Shown here in pieces: positions 16,471 through 24,658 of a stretch of 64,000 nucleotides of DNA (within the stretch, counting starts at the first letter, position 1; every line of letters begins with the position of its first letter). The DNA comes from JAWKWH01 sp963669455 (lineage in GTDB: Bacteria; Pseudomonadota; Alphaproteobacteria; Rhizobiales; Rhizobiaceae). The stretch covers positions 3,720,001 through 3,784,000 of the forward strand of contig OY770026.1 in NCBI GenBank assembly GCA_963669455.1. The letters are read 5' to 3'. Under the pieces are notes generated by a model. The model ran no database searches. It saw only the letters and a program-made list of their open reading frames with translations, and had not been told where the DNA came from. Both the position numbers and the translations under genes were made by a program.

Positions 16471-17634
16471 ATGATGAAAACTCTGACACGCTCACTTCTG
16501 GCATGTGCTGTGGCAATTGGGGCCGGAGCGGCCGCCTCTGCCCAGACCCGCGGCGTAACCGATACCGAAGTGGTGATCGGTTCCAATGGCGACCTTTCCG
16601 GGCCGTTCGCATCCTTCAACGTGCAGGCAATCAAGGCTGCGCAGATGCATTTCGATGCGGTCAACGAGGCCGGTGGCGTTCATGGACGCAAGATCAAGTT
16701 CATCGCCGAGGATCACGGCTACCAGGTGCCGAAGGCGATCCAGAATTTCAACAAGCTGATCAATCGCGACCAGGTCTTTGCCATGGTTCTCAATCTCGGC
16801 ACTCCGATGAACATCGCCGGTTTTAAACTGCTTGAGCCGAACAAAATTGCCAATATCTCGCCGCTATCGTCCGCGCGCCAGATGCTGGAAGGCAATAGTG
16901 ACTATAAATATATGGCCGCTTCAACTTACTACGACCAGATGCGCGCCGCCGTGAAATATCTGAACACAAATAATGGCCGGACAAAATTCTGCTCGATGTA
17001 TCTGCCGAACGATTTCGGCAAGGAAATCAAACTCGGCACCGAGGCCGGCGCAAGCGAGGTTGGCGCTGACTATGTCACCGAGACCACCCACAAACCCGAT
17101 GAACAGGATTTCACCGGTTCGCTGTCGAAGCTGAAAGACGCCGGCTGTGACGCCGTCGGTCTTGCGTTGACCGTTCGCCAGGTCATCACCGTGGTTGCAA
17201 CGGCCAAGAAGATGGGCCTCGACAATATGGATTTTGCCGGTTCGTCTGCGGCGTTCAATACAGCCGTTGCCCAGATCCCGGGCGGCGTCACGGAAGGCTT
17301 TTATGCGGCCGCAGGCTGGGCGGATCTCGTTGCCCGTATTAACGAGCCGGAGGTCAAGGCATGGGTCGATGCGTTCCGCGCCAAATTCGGCGAAGAGCCT
17401 GGAACTGCAGCCCAACTCGGCGTCGCTGCTGCGATGACCGTTACCATGGCCATGGAAGCCGCAGGCAAGGACCTAACGCCTGAAAGTTTCAAAATGGGTA
17501 TGGAAAGCCTGTCATTCCGCGATGAAGTCGGCGATGTCGATATCAAATACGGTCCCGATGATCACATCGGCACCAATGCGATCATCATCTCGCAAATCAA
17601 GAATGGCGTATGGCAGGAAATCGGCCGCGAATAG
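16471..17634 (+). CDS. ABC transporter substrate-binding protein (LivK-like)
   Basis: A 387-residue periplasmic binding protein with a clear signal peptide, predicted to be cleaved after Ala24 (AAASA-Q). The mature part begins RGVTDTEVVIGSNGDLSGPFA and contains KIKFIAEDHGYQVPKAI, as in Liv-type receptors for acids and aromatics. It is preceded by AAAGGGAG and followed by a clear terminator, so it is the last gene of the long plus-strand unit that begins at tetR. It delivers the substrate to the two permeases. Confidence 0.92.
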   Translation: MMKTLTRSLLACAVAIGAGAAASAQTRGVTDTEVVIGSNGDLSGPFASFNVQAIKAAQMHFDAVNEAGGVHGRKIKFIAEDHGYQVPKAIQNFNKLINRDQVFAMVLNLGTPMNIAGFKLLEPNKIANISPLSSARQMLEGNSDYKYMAASTYYDQMRAAVKYLNTNNGRTKFCSMYLPNDFGKEIKLGTEAGASEVGADYVTETTHKPDEQDFTGSLSKLKDAGCDAVGLALTVRQVITVVATAKKMGLDNMDFAGSSAAFNTAVAQIPGGVTEGFYAAAGWADLVARINEPEVKAWVDAFRAKFGEEPGTAAQLGVAAAMTVTMAMEAAGKDLTPESFKMGMESLSFRDEVGDVDIKYGPDDHIGTNAIIISQIKNGVWQEIGRE

Positions 17635-17667
17635 GCTGACCTGACAGATACGAAACACAGCAACATC

Positions 17668-17698
17668 AAAACCGCCCGGAGCAATTCGGGCGGTTTTT
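17668..17698 (+). terminator. Rho-independent terminator of the transporter operon
   Basis: The stem ACCGCCCG / CGGGCGGT closes an 8-nt loop and is followed by TTTTT. It lies 34 bp after the binding-protein stop codon and 20 bp before the stop of the convergent nitronate monooxygenase gene. Confidence 0.9.
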
Positions 17699-17718
17699 CA
17701 AATTAGAGTGTGTCTTAT

Positions 17719-18672
17719 CTAAGCGGCAAGTTTTTTTCTGGCGGTTTCATATTCAGCGGCAAGCCGATCAACCAATTCCGACACCGGTGCCACCCGGTCA
17801 ACGGCGCCAATTCCCTGACCGCAGCCCCAGATATGTTTCCAGGCCTTTGATTTATCGCCGCCGAAATTCATCTTCGACGGATCGCTGACTGGCAGATTAT
17901 CCGGGTCCATACCCGCATTTACCACCGAGCCTTTCAGATAATTGCCATGCACGCCGGTGAACAGATTGGAATAAATGATATCCTCTGCGGAGGAGGCGAC
18001 AATCATGTCTTTATAGGCGTCTTCGGCCCGCGCCTCTTTGGTGGCGATGAATGGTGAGCCGATATAGGCAAGATCGGCGCCCATGGCCTCGGCCGCCAGA
18101 ACCGCACCACCATTTGCAATTGATCCCGACAGCAGCAGCGGCCCGTCGAACCACGCCCGAATTTCCTGAATCAGGGCAAACGGAGACAGGGTTCCCGCAT
18201 GGCCGCCGGCGCCCGCGGCAACGGCGATCAGACCGTCAGCGCCTTTTTCAATCGCCTTGTGGGCATGATAATTGTGGATGATGTCGTGCAAGACAATGCC
18301 GCCATAGGAATGGATCGCCTCATAGACTTCCACCCTCGCGCCAAGCGAACAGATGACGATCGGCACCTTGTATTTCACACACATTTCCAGATCATGTTCC
18401 AGCCTGATATTGGATTTATGGACGATCTGATTGACGGCGAACGGTGCCGAGGGCCGGTTCGGGTTCTTTGCGTCATAGCTTGCCAGTTCTTCCGTCATCT
18501 CAGCCAGCCATTCATCAAGCTGCGCCTCGGGCCTGGTGTTTAACGCCGGAAACGATCCAACGACGCCTGACTTGCACTGGGCAAGCACCAGCGGCGGATG
18601 CGAGATGATGAAAAGTGGCGCTCCAACCACTGGGATTCTCAAGTTTTTCTTCAAGATATCAGGCAGCGCCAT
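17719..18672 (-). CDS. Nitronate monooxygenase family FMN protein
   Basis: A 317-residue TIM-barrel flavoenzyme of the NMO / 2-nitropropane dioxygenase family. Visible are the N-terminal LRIPVVGAPLFIISHP, the phosphate-binding region GADGLIAVAAGAGGHAGT with the catalytic-type His, LLSGSIANGGAVLAAEAMGADLAYIGSPF and a C-terminal GCGQGIGAV. ATG 18672 is preceded by GGAGAG; five extra residues are possible upstream. NMOs oxidise nitronates such as propionate-3-nitronate; some members are enoyl reductases. It converges on the transporter operon and stands alone. Confidence 0.9.
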   Translation of the reverse strand: MALPDILKKNLRIPVVGAPLFIISHPPLVLAQCKSGVVGSFPALNTRPEAQLDEWLAEMTEELASYDAKNPNRPSAPFAVNQIVHKSNIRLEHDLEMCVKYKVPIVICSLGARVEVYEAIHSYGGIVLHDIIHNYHAHKAIEKGADGLIAVAAGAGGHAGTLSPFALIQEIRAWFDGPLLLSGSIANGGAVLAAEAMGADLAYIGSPFIATKEARAEDAYKDMIVASSAEDIIYSNLFTGVHGNYLKGSVVNAGMDPDNLPVSDPSKMNFGGDKSKAWKHIWGCGQGIGAVDRVAPVSELVDRLAAEYETARKKLAA

Positions 18673-18815
18673 CGCGGTTCTCTCCATTGACGTTTTCGTA
18701 AACGTTAGAGTTTTGTTCTAGCAGATGTGTACGGTGAGGCAACAGGAATTGCCAGCCGTGCAAGCCCGACTGCCCCAGATCATGGACTCATCATCGCAGA
18801 CTACCCGGATAATCC

Positions 18816-19227
18816 TAGAGCGCGTCTTGTTTAAATGGTTGCGTTTGAGCGCAGGGTATTTGTGTCCTGATTAGGAGCGTGAGGCGACGCGGGTGCGCAC
18901 CCGTTAGCTTCGCGCGACGACATCCAGGGCGCAAAGAACCTGTGGCGTTTTGCGGCTTCTTTGGCCCGCAACAACGCCTTGATCCGCTTGGAGCAATCGA
19001 GGCATTATTCGCTATACGGCCTGCGGCCGGGCGAAAATGCCCTGGCTGAAACGGTTTGGGTTTGCTGTTCTCTTTCAAAACCTTAACCTCGCCTGCTTGG
19101 AGGTCTTTTCCGCGGACAGTGTCGTCAAAATCCTCGCACGATCGTTTGATCGCACTCCGGTGTTTTCCTAACTGCCGCAAAAAATCCTCTCCATCAAACT
19201 GATCCCATTTAAGCAAGACGCGCTCTA
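18816..19227 (+). repeat. Family B structured repeat, copy B1 (412 bp, with internal extra segment)
   Basis: TA-flanked element whose ends are inverted repeats (GAGCGCGTCTTG then TTAAATGG, pairing with one T.G wobble). Internal helices are 18859-18869 with 18925-18935, hairpin CGGGTGCGCACCCG at 18890-18903 and hairpin CGATC-GTTT-GATCG at 19139-19152. It is about 100 bp longer than the other three copies because of extra sequence in the middle (roughly 18937-19065). It fills most of the 590-bp gap between the nitronate monooxygenase and the 199-residue protein; I see no gene in it. Confidence 0.85.
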
Positions 19228-19265
19228 GCAAACAAGTGAAGCGCACTGCCAACCAATGGCTCAGA

Positions 19266-19865
19266 TCAAATCGGTGAAGGTTCTGCACTGCTTGATGCCC
19301 AGTCGGGTTTAAAGCCAATGATCATGGCATCGCCCGGCAATGCCGGATTGAACAGGTAATTGTGCCAGAACGTCGCCTGATGAAGCGGATCATTGTTACC
19401 CAGGCGATAGGGCTGGCAGGCGATATCATAGGTCTGATTATATTGCTCAAACCGCAGCCAGCAGCGGCCCGCCTCAAGAATGGATTGCGCGCCCGGTGAA
19501 CCGGGCGGAAATGTGGAGGTGACAATGTCGGAAAATTCGCGCGCCTTTTGATAATAATATTCGCTGAAGAATTTTATCGCCGAATCGCGGCGTGCCTGCG
19601 GATCAAGCGTCTTGCGGGCAAGATGGCGGATTTCCATCGTCTTGGAATATTCGTAGGACTTGCACATGACGGAGATGATGTTGCCCGCCGGCGTGCTATC
19701 CGCAGTCAGGCGCAGTTCCGGCATCATGCCATCTGACGGCTTGCCGCCATTTTGCCGCATGGCGATCTGGCGAACATGGCACTGCCACTTTAAAAAACTG
19801 TCACGCAGCCGCTGGTTTGCGCTATCAAGGCGAACAACATTGCCGGCCTGTTCGTTGGAAGACAT
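19266..19865 (-). CDS. Conserved alphaproteobacterial protein of unknown function (199 aa)
   Basis: I do not recognise a named domain. The protein is soluble, has no signal peptide, and is rich in aromatics in its C-terminal half (FFSEYYYQKAREFSD, RFEQYNQTYDI, ATFWHNYLFNPALPGD, GFKPDW). The FNP-LP-D and GFxPDW ending resembles a family I have seen in Rhizobiales genomes. ATG 19865 has GGAG six bases upstream and begins 3 bp after the nitrilase stop, so the two genes are translationally linked. It is the last gene of the gamma-glutamyl / amine set, though a repeat separates this pair from the rest. Confidence 0.8.
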   Translation of the reverse strand: MSSNEQAGNVVRLDSANQRLRDSFLKWQCHVRQIAMRQNGGKPSDGMMPELRLTADSTPAGNIISVMCKSYEYSKTMEIRHLARKTLDPQARRDSAIKFFSEYYYQKAREFSDIVTSTFPPGSPGAQSILEAGRCWLRFEQYNQTYDIACQPYRLGNNDPLHQATFWHNYLFNPALPGDAMIIGFKPDWASSSAEPSPI

Positions 19866-19868
19866 CAC

Positions 19869-20729
19869 CTACTCCGCAGCCGCTTTACTGACCGTTTCAC
19901 CGTCGTCAGCCAGCTGGAATGTCCGGTCGTGGGTGAGTGCCGGGATGCGGGCTCTTGCCTGTGCGACATCATCGAGGTCGATTTCCGCATGGATCATGCC
20001 GGGTTTACCGCCGCCATCGGCGATCACTTCGCCCCACGGGTTGACGATCAATGAATGGCCATAGGCTTCGCCACCGCCTGCAATCGGACCGGTCGCGCAT
20101 GGCGCAACGACAAAGGCGCCGTTCTCGATGGCGCGGGCACGATTGAGCACGTGCCAATGGGCCTGCCCGGTCTTCTTGGTGAACGCAGCAGGGACGGCCA
20201 GAATGTCCGCATCGGCCTTCGCCATCGCCCGGTAGAGATGCGGAAAGCGCAGATCGTAGCAGGTCGACATTCCGAGCCGACCACTGGGAATTGCCGCGAC
20301 CACGGCCTGTGCTCCCGGCTCAACAAGCGCGGATTCGCGATAGACCTCATCTTGCGACAACTGGATGTCGAACAGATGGATTTTGTCATAGCGGGCGGTG
20401 ATCTGCCCGCTATCATCGATAAGAAATCCGCGATTGAGGAATTTTCCCTCCGGCCCCGGCACCGCGACCGAACCGATCAGTATCCAGACCTTGTTGCGCG
20501 ACGCAAACTCCCTCAAAGCTCCGACAACCGGATGCGAGTTTTCCTCAGCTACCGGTGGACGGAAAAGACCATCGTCGCTTTTCAGGCCGCCGCAATATTC
20601 CGGCAGGCAAAGAAACTTCGCGCCCGCTTCCAAAGCCGCCTCCGCAAGCGGAAGCGCCTCATCCAACGCCGACTGGAAATCCGGCATCGGCCGGGTTTGA
20701 AGACAGGCGATGTGAAGCGGGCGGGGCAT
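19869..20729 (-). CDS. Nitrilase-superfamily carbon-nitrogen hydrolase (Nit1/Nit2-like)
   Basis: A 286-residue amidase with the complete catalytic triad: Glu44 (LCLPEYC), Lys116 (YDKIHLFD) and Cys157 (GMSTCYDLRFP). DLRFP with HWHVLNRARAIEN is the pattern of Nit1/Nit2 amidases, which hydrolyse deaminated glutathione or alpha-ketoglutaramate. With a glutamine synthetase and glutamate-synthase-like genes upstream, an omega-amidase or gamma-glutamylamide role is plausible but unproven. The start codon lies only 3 bp from the end of repeat B2, and no Shine-Dalgarno sequence is visible, so the insertion seems to have replaced its original leader. Confidence 0.92.
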   Translation of the reverse strand: MPRPLHIACLQTRPMPDFQSALDEALPLAEAALEAGAKFLCLPEYCGGLKSDDGLFRPPVAEENSHPVVGALREFASRNKVWILIGSVAVPGPEGKFLNRGFLIDDSGQITARYDKIHLFDIQLSQDEVYRESALVEPGAQAVVAAIPSGRLGMSTCYDLRFPHLYRAMAKADADILAVPAAFTKKTGQAHWHVLNRARAIENGAFVVAPCATGPIAGGGEAYGHSLIVNPWGEVIADGGGKPGMIHAEIDLDDVAQARARIPALTHDRTFQLADDGETVSKAAAE

Positions 20730-20732
20730 GGT

Positions 20733-21043
20733 TAGAGCGGTTTTCGCCCAAATTGAATCGTTTGAGCGCGGGGAGCTTTCGTTCCGGCTAGGAGAGTGAC
20801 GCGACGTGGAGTGATCTCCACGAGCGGTGCACGACGCTGTCCGGGGCGGAAGAAACCAAGCTGAAACGATTGCGGTTTATATAAAAGGTTCAATTCTTGA
20901 TCTCCAACCGGCTTGATCGTCTTTTTCGCGCTGGCCTGCGTCGAAATCCTCGCACGATCGTCTGATCGCGCTCCGGTATTCTCCTTGCCAGCACAAAAAA
21001 TCCTGATCATCAAACCGCTCCAATTTGGGCGAAAACCGCTCTA
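20733..21043 (+). repeat. Family B structured repeat, copy B2 (311 bp, divergent ends)
   Basis: TA-flanked. The terminal inverted repeat is 23 bp and perfect (GAGCGGTTTTCGCCCAAATTG inside the TA) but differs in sequence from the ends of B1, B3 and B4, and instead resembles the left end of family A. Internal helices: 20776-20787 with 20841-20852 (all 12 positions pair, three as T.G), hairpin CGTGGAG-TGAT-CTCCACG at 20805-20822, and CGATC-GTCT-GATCG at 20955-20968. Its right-hand CTA is the TAG stop of the 137-residue gene, and its left end is 3 bp from the nitrilase ATG. Confidence 0.88.
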
Positions 21044-21454
21044 GAACTTCATATAGGCTTTCCTCAACGCCACCAAGGGGTGACGGTCCGACATCTGGAA
21101 CTTGAGCAGCAGTTCGCGCGCAATCATGTCGCGATCCTGCTGATTGTCCGGAAGCTTGATCGTATCGGGAATGCGAACCCAGCCATTGTTGTTGCGATCG
21201 AACACGGCGGGTTTGCCTTCCTCGTAACCCATGTGAACGTCTTCCAGCCAATTCAGATCTTCCCAGCCCATCACTTCGATATATTTGGCGAGGAATGGCG
21301 TCAGGCGGTCATAGTCGGGCACCAGATTTACATCATAGCGATAGCCGATGTGCTGACCGATTTCCTTTTCCCGTTCAGATTCGAGACCGGAAGCGTCATC
21401 CAGAAACTGGTTGACGTCCTTGATTTCGGACCCGCGATATTGTGTTCCAGCCAT
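21041..21454 (-). CDS. Uncharacterised 137-residue protein of the GlxBCD/GlnT cluster
   Basis: I recognise no domain. The protein is acidic and soluble, with no membrane segment, and is rich in Trp, Tyr and Asp (YRYDVNLVPDYDRLTPFL, MGWEDLNWLEDVHMGYEEG, NNNGWVRIPDTIKLP). It ends in a basic helix (HPLVALRKAYMKF). It starts 14 bp after the GlxD-like stop, so it is almost certainly co-transcribed with the glutamate-synthase-like genes. It may be an accessory subunit or an enzyme of the same pathway. Its TAG stop codon is formed by the terminal TAG of repeat B2, so the original C-terminus may have been slightly different. Confidence 0.82.
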   Translation of the reverse strand: MAGTQYRGSEIKDVNQFLDDASGLESEREKEIGQHIGYRYDVNLVPDYDRLTPFLAKYIEVMGWEDLNWLEDVHMGYEEGKPAVFDRNNNGWVRIPDTIKLPDNQQDRDMIARELLLKFQMSDRHPLVALRKAYMKF

Positions 21455-21468
21455 ATCTCAAGTCCTCC

Positions 21469-22848
21469 TTACAGGTGATGATAATCTTCAACGCCAACCG
21501 TGTGGTTGGTGCCGGCCAGCGGAACACCGGCCATGGCCGATGCTTCCATCGTCAACGCGGCGAGATCTTCCGGCTCAAGCGAGTGCAGATGCGTCTTGCC
21601 GCAGGCACGGGCAAACAGCTGCGCCTCAATGGTGAGCGTGTGCAGGAAGTTATAAACCCTTTCTGCCGCCTCGTCGGGATCAAGACGCTGGCGCAGGGCC
21701 GGGTCCTGGGTCGCAACGCCAACCGGGCAACGGCCCGTGTGGCAATGGTAGCAATAGCCGGGCTCCGCCCCGATCTCGTCTTGATAGTTTGCTTCGGGAA
21801 TATCCTTGTTGCAGTTTAACGCCATCATCACCGAATGGCCGAGCGCAATGGCGTCTGCTCCAAGCGCGATAGCCTTGGCGACGTCGGCGCCGTTGCGGAT
21901 GCCGCCGGCATAGATCAGCGTTATTTCGCCACGCTTGCCCAAATCGTCGATCGCCTTGCGGGCCTGACGGATCGCCGCCATGCCGGGCACGCCGGTGTCT
22001 TCGGTCGCAAGATGCGGACCGGCGCCGGTGCTGCCTTCCATGCCATCGATATAGATGGAGTCCGGATCGCATTTCACCGCCATGCGCACATCGTCATAGA
22101 CGCGGGCGGCACCAAGCTTCAACTGGATCGGTATCTGCCAATCGGTTGCTTCGCGGATTTCCTGGATTTTCAATGCCAGATCATCCGGACCCAGCCAGTC
22201 GGGGTGGCGTGCCGGTGAGCGCTGATCGATGCCTGCCGGCAGTGACCGCATTTCGGCAACCTGATCGGTCACCTTTTGACCCATCAAATGACCACCGAGA
22301 CCAACCTTACAACCCTGGCCGATGAAGAACTCGCAACCATCGGCGAGCACAAGATGGTTTGGATTGAAGCCGTAACGCGACTGAATGCACTGATAAAACC
22401 ATTTCGACGAATAGCGGCGCTCATCGGGGATCATGCCGCCCTCGCCCGAACAGGTGGCCGTACCGGCCATCGTCGCGCCGCGGGCAAGCGCCGTTTTTGC
22501 CTCATAGGACAAGGCGCCGAACGACATGCCGGTGACATAGACCGGAATGTCCAGGTCGAGCGGCCGTTTGGCGCGCGGGCCGATGATCGTTCTGGTTTCG
22601 CACTTTTCGCGATAGCCCTCGATCACGAAACGGGTGAGCGTTCCGGGAAGGAAGGTCAAGTCATCCCAGTGCGGGATTTTCTTGAACAGCGAGAAGCCGC
22701 GCATGCGGTAGCGCCCGAGTTCGGACTTGATGTGAATGTCATCGATCACCCGTGGCGGGAAGATGAAGCTGTCGCCAATTCGATTGACATCGCGATTAAG
22801 CGGTTGCTTTTGAGGGTTCACCTTCGGGGCGTTTTCACTTGCTGACAT
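21469..22848 (-). CDS. glxD: FMN-binding glutamate-synthase-like protein (GlxD / MgsC type)
   Basis: A 459-residue protein equivalent to the central FMN/synthase domain of GltB. It has MSFGALSYEAKTALARGA, GEGGM, LKLGAARVYDDV, IDGMEGSTGAGP, IYAGGIRNGADVAKAIALGADAIALG and the cysteine cluster CYHCHTGRCPVG, which probably binds an iron-sulfur centre. In the N-methylglutamate pathway the corresponding MgsC transfers a substituted amide nitrogen onto 2-oxoglutarate together with MgsA and MgsB. ATG 22848 follows AAGGAAA and lies 17 bp after the GlxC-like stop. The partner subunits are the next two genes upstream. Confidence 0.88.
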   Translation of the reverse strand: MSASENAPKVNPQKQPLNRDVNRIGDSFIFPPRVIDDIHIKSELGRYRMRGFSLFKKIPHWDDLTFLPGTLTRFVIEGYREKCETRTIIGPRAKRPLDLDIPVYVTGMSFGALSYEAKTALARGATMAGTATCSGEGGMIPDERRYSSKWFYQCIQSRYGFNPNHLVLADGCEFFIGQGCKVGLGGHLMGQKVTDQVAEMRSLPAGIDQRSPARHPDWLGPDDLALKIQEIREATDWQIPIQLKLGAARVYDDVRMAVKCDPDSIYIDGMEGSTGAGPHLATEDTGVPGMAAIRQARKAIDDLGKRGEITLIYAGGIRNGADVAKAIALGADAIALGHSVMMALNCNKDIPEANYQDEIGAEPGYCYHCHTGRCPVGVATQDPALRQRLDPDEAAERVYNFLHTLTIEAQLFARACGKTHLHSLEPEDLAALTMEASAMAGVPLAGTNHTVGVEDYHHL

Positions 22849-22865
22849 GTTGGTTTCCTTTCGCC

Positions 22866-23735
22866 TCAAAGAATGAGTTTTTTCTCGTTTGGCTCGAGAT
22901 TGTCATAATTCCAGAGCTGCTTGCCGGCGACTATTTTGGTGAAGTGATCGACACCCTTGTCGGGCATTAATTCGTACTGGGTGAGCTTGCGCGTCAGCCA
23001 GGCCTTGTCGAGGTCGGTCAGTTCGTCTGGAACGGCATCAACGCCGCACGATTTGATGTCACCGCCGACATAGATCGTGCCGTCATACATCGAATCGCCA
23101 AGGTTCTTGCCGGCGTTACCGCAGACGACCATGCGGCCACGCTGCATCATGAAGCCGGAGAGCGCGCCGGTGTCGCCACCGACGATGATCGTACCGCCTT
23201 TCTGGTCGATGCCGGTGCGCGAGCCGACGGAGCCCCGGCAGACAATATCACCGCCGCGCAGGGCGGCGCCGAAGGTCGAACCGGCATTCTTTTCGACGAT
23301 GATCGTTCCCGACATCATGTTTTCACCGCATGACCAGCCGACGCGGCCTTTGATGCGCACATTCGGTCCATCGATGAGGCCAACGCCAAAATAGCCGGTC
23401 GATCCCTCGATGATCAGGTTTAATTTCGACAGGATACCAACGCCGAGGGAATGCTTGCCGCGAGGGTTTTTCAGCACAATGGTGCCACAGCCCTCAGCCA
23501 TCAGCTCGCGGATCCTGGAATTGACCTCTGTGGTGGTCATATCGTCCGTGTCGAGTTCGGCGCGTTTGTTGAAATCGACCTCAGGTGCCCACGGATAGGT
23601 GAAGCGCTCCTCTGCACCGGGATCAAACTCGATGTAGAGCGACTTTCCGGTCAGCTGTTCGGTGCGCATTCCAAGCGCTGTCACGCGCTCCTCCTGCGAC
23701 ATTTCTGTCAGTTCAGCATCGCTTACGCCTGCCAT
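22866..23735 (-). CDS. glxC: GXGXG-domain glutamate-synthase-like subunit (GlxC / MgsB type)
   Basis: A 289-residue protein with the right-handed beta-helix of the GltB C-terminal domain: repeated G-x-x-G-x-x-x-G turns in GTIIVEKNAGSTFGAAL, GTIIVGGDTGALSGFMMQ and RMVVCGNAGKNLGDSMYDG. It carries an N-terminal extension of about 60 residues and a C-terminal tail of about 50 beyond what I expect for rhizobial GlxC (about 230 residues). The 13-bp overlap with the amidotransferase stop implies coupled translation and a complex. Confidence 0.86.
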   Translation of the reverse strand: MAGVSDAELTEMSQEERVTALGMRTEQLTGKSLYIEFDPGAEERFTYPWAPEVDFNKRAELDTDDMTTTEVNSRIRELMAEGCGTIVLKNPRGKHSLGVGILSKLNLIIEGSTGYFGVGLIDGPNVRIKGRVGWSCGENMMSGTIIVEKNAGSTFGAALRGGDIVCRGSVGSRTGIDQKGGTIIVGGDTGALSGFMMQRGRMVVCGNAGKNLGDSMYDGTIYVGGDIKSCGVDAVPDELTDLDKAWLTRKLTQYELMPDKGVDHFTKIVAGKQLWNYDNLEPNEKKLIL

Positions 23736-24658
23736 ACCCGGACCTCCTCATCATACGGATCATAGGTGTCGATTTCCTGGGGCAGGATCGCGCGGATCGC
23801 CACCTCCTCTGACGCCATGGCGATCATGTCGTCACTTTCGTAGAGAACCAATGGCTTGGCCGCCATCGTGTCCTTGGCCATGCCGAGCTGGTCTTTGGTC
23901 GCCACCAGGTAGGTGAAAACGCCGTCGATCTCTTCAATCGACTTTTTCAAGGATTCTTCCAGCGATACGCCGTTGGCCAAATTGTGTGCGGTGTAGACCG
24001 CGAGCAATTCTGAATCGCAATTGGACATGAACCGATGTCCACGGCGCTCCATTTCGCGGCGCATGATCCAGTAATTGGTGATCTGCCCGTTGTGGACGAC
24101 GCAAACATCATTGTACGGAAACGCCCAATAGGGATGAGCCGAGCGGATATCGACATCCGATTCGGTCGCCATGCGGGTGTGTCCGATACCGTGCGTTCCC
24201 TTAAAGCCGCCCAGCTTATATTGGTCGGAGACGACGGTGGCGTCGCCCAGATCCTTGATCAGCTCAAGTCCATTGCCAAGCGAAAGGATTTCCGTGCCTT
24301 CCACATCTTCGATGTAGCGGGCCAGCTCTTCCATGTCGCCGTCGTGCGAAATCACATAGCGCAGCGAATAGGCGGTCGCATTTTCGCGCGACTTGACCGT
24401 GGCGCCATGTTCTTCAAGGCGGCGGTCGACCTCGGCAACGCGATCCCTGATCTTCGCGGTGATGTCGTAGCCGGACTTCATATCCTCGGCTTCGGCCACT
24501 TTGAAGCGCATGACATATTCGCCGGCATTGGGGACGCCATAGACCGCAAATCCGGTAGAATCCGGCCCGCGATGTTTCAGCGCCTGAAGCATCGCGGTCA
24601 TGTCTCCGCCGACACCGGCATTCCTGCCTTTATAAATTATACCTGCTATTCCGCACAT
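23723..24658 (-). CDS. glxB: Class II glutamine amidotransferase (GlxB / MgsA type)
   Basis: A 311-residue Ntn-type amidotransferase. After methionine removal Cys2 (MCGIAGIIYKG) becomes the nucleophile. RMATESDVDIRSAHPYW, VVHNGQITNYW and NCDSELLAVY are the conserved Arg, Asn and Asp segments of GATase_2. It would hydrolyse the amide of glutamine or a gamma-glutamylamide and pass the nitrogen to the FMN subunit. A long leader of about 250 bp separates it from the glutamine synthetase gene; AGGAG precedes the ATG. Confidence 0.9.
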   Translation of the reverse strand: MCGIAGIIYKGRNAGVGGDMTAMLQALKHRGPDSTGFAVYGVPNAGEYVMRFKVAEAEDMKSGYDITAKIRDRVAEVDRRLEEHGATVKSRENATAYSLRYVISHDGDMEELARYIEDVEGTEILSLGNGLELIKDLGDATVVSDQYKLGGFKGTHGIGHTRMATESDVDIRSAHPYWAFPYNDVCVVHNGQITNYWIMRREMERRGHRFMSNCDSELLAVYTAHNLANGVSLEESLKKSIEEIDGVFTYLVATKDQLGMAKDTMAAKPLVLYESDDMIAMASEEVAIRAILPQEIDTYDPYDEEVRVWQA

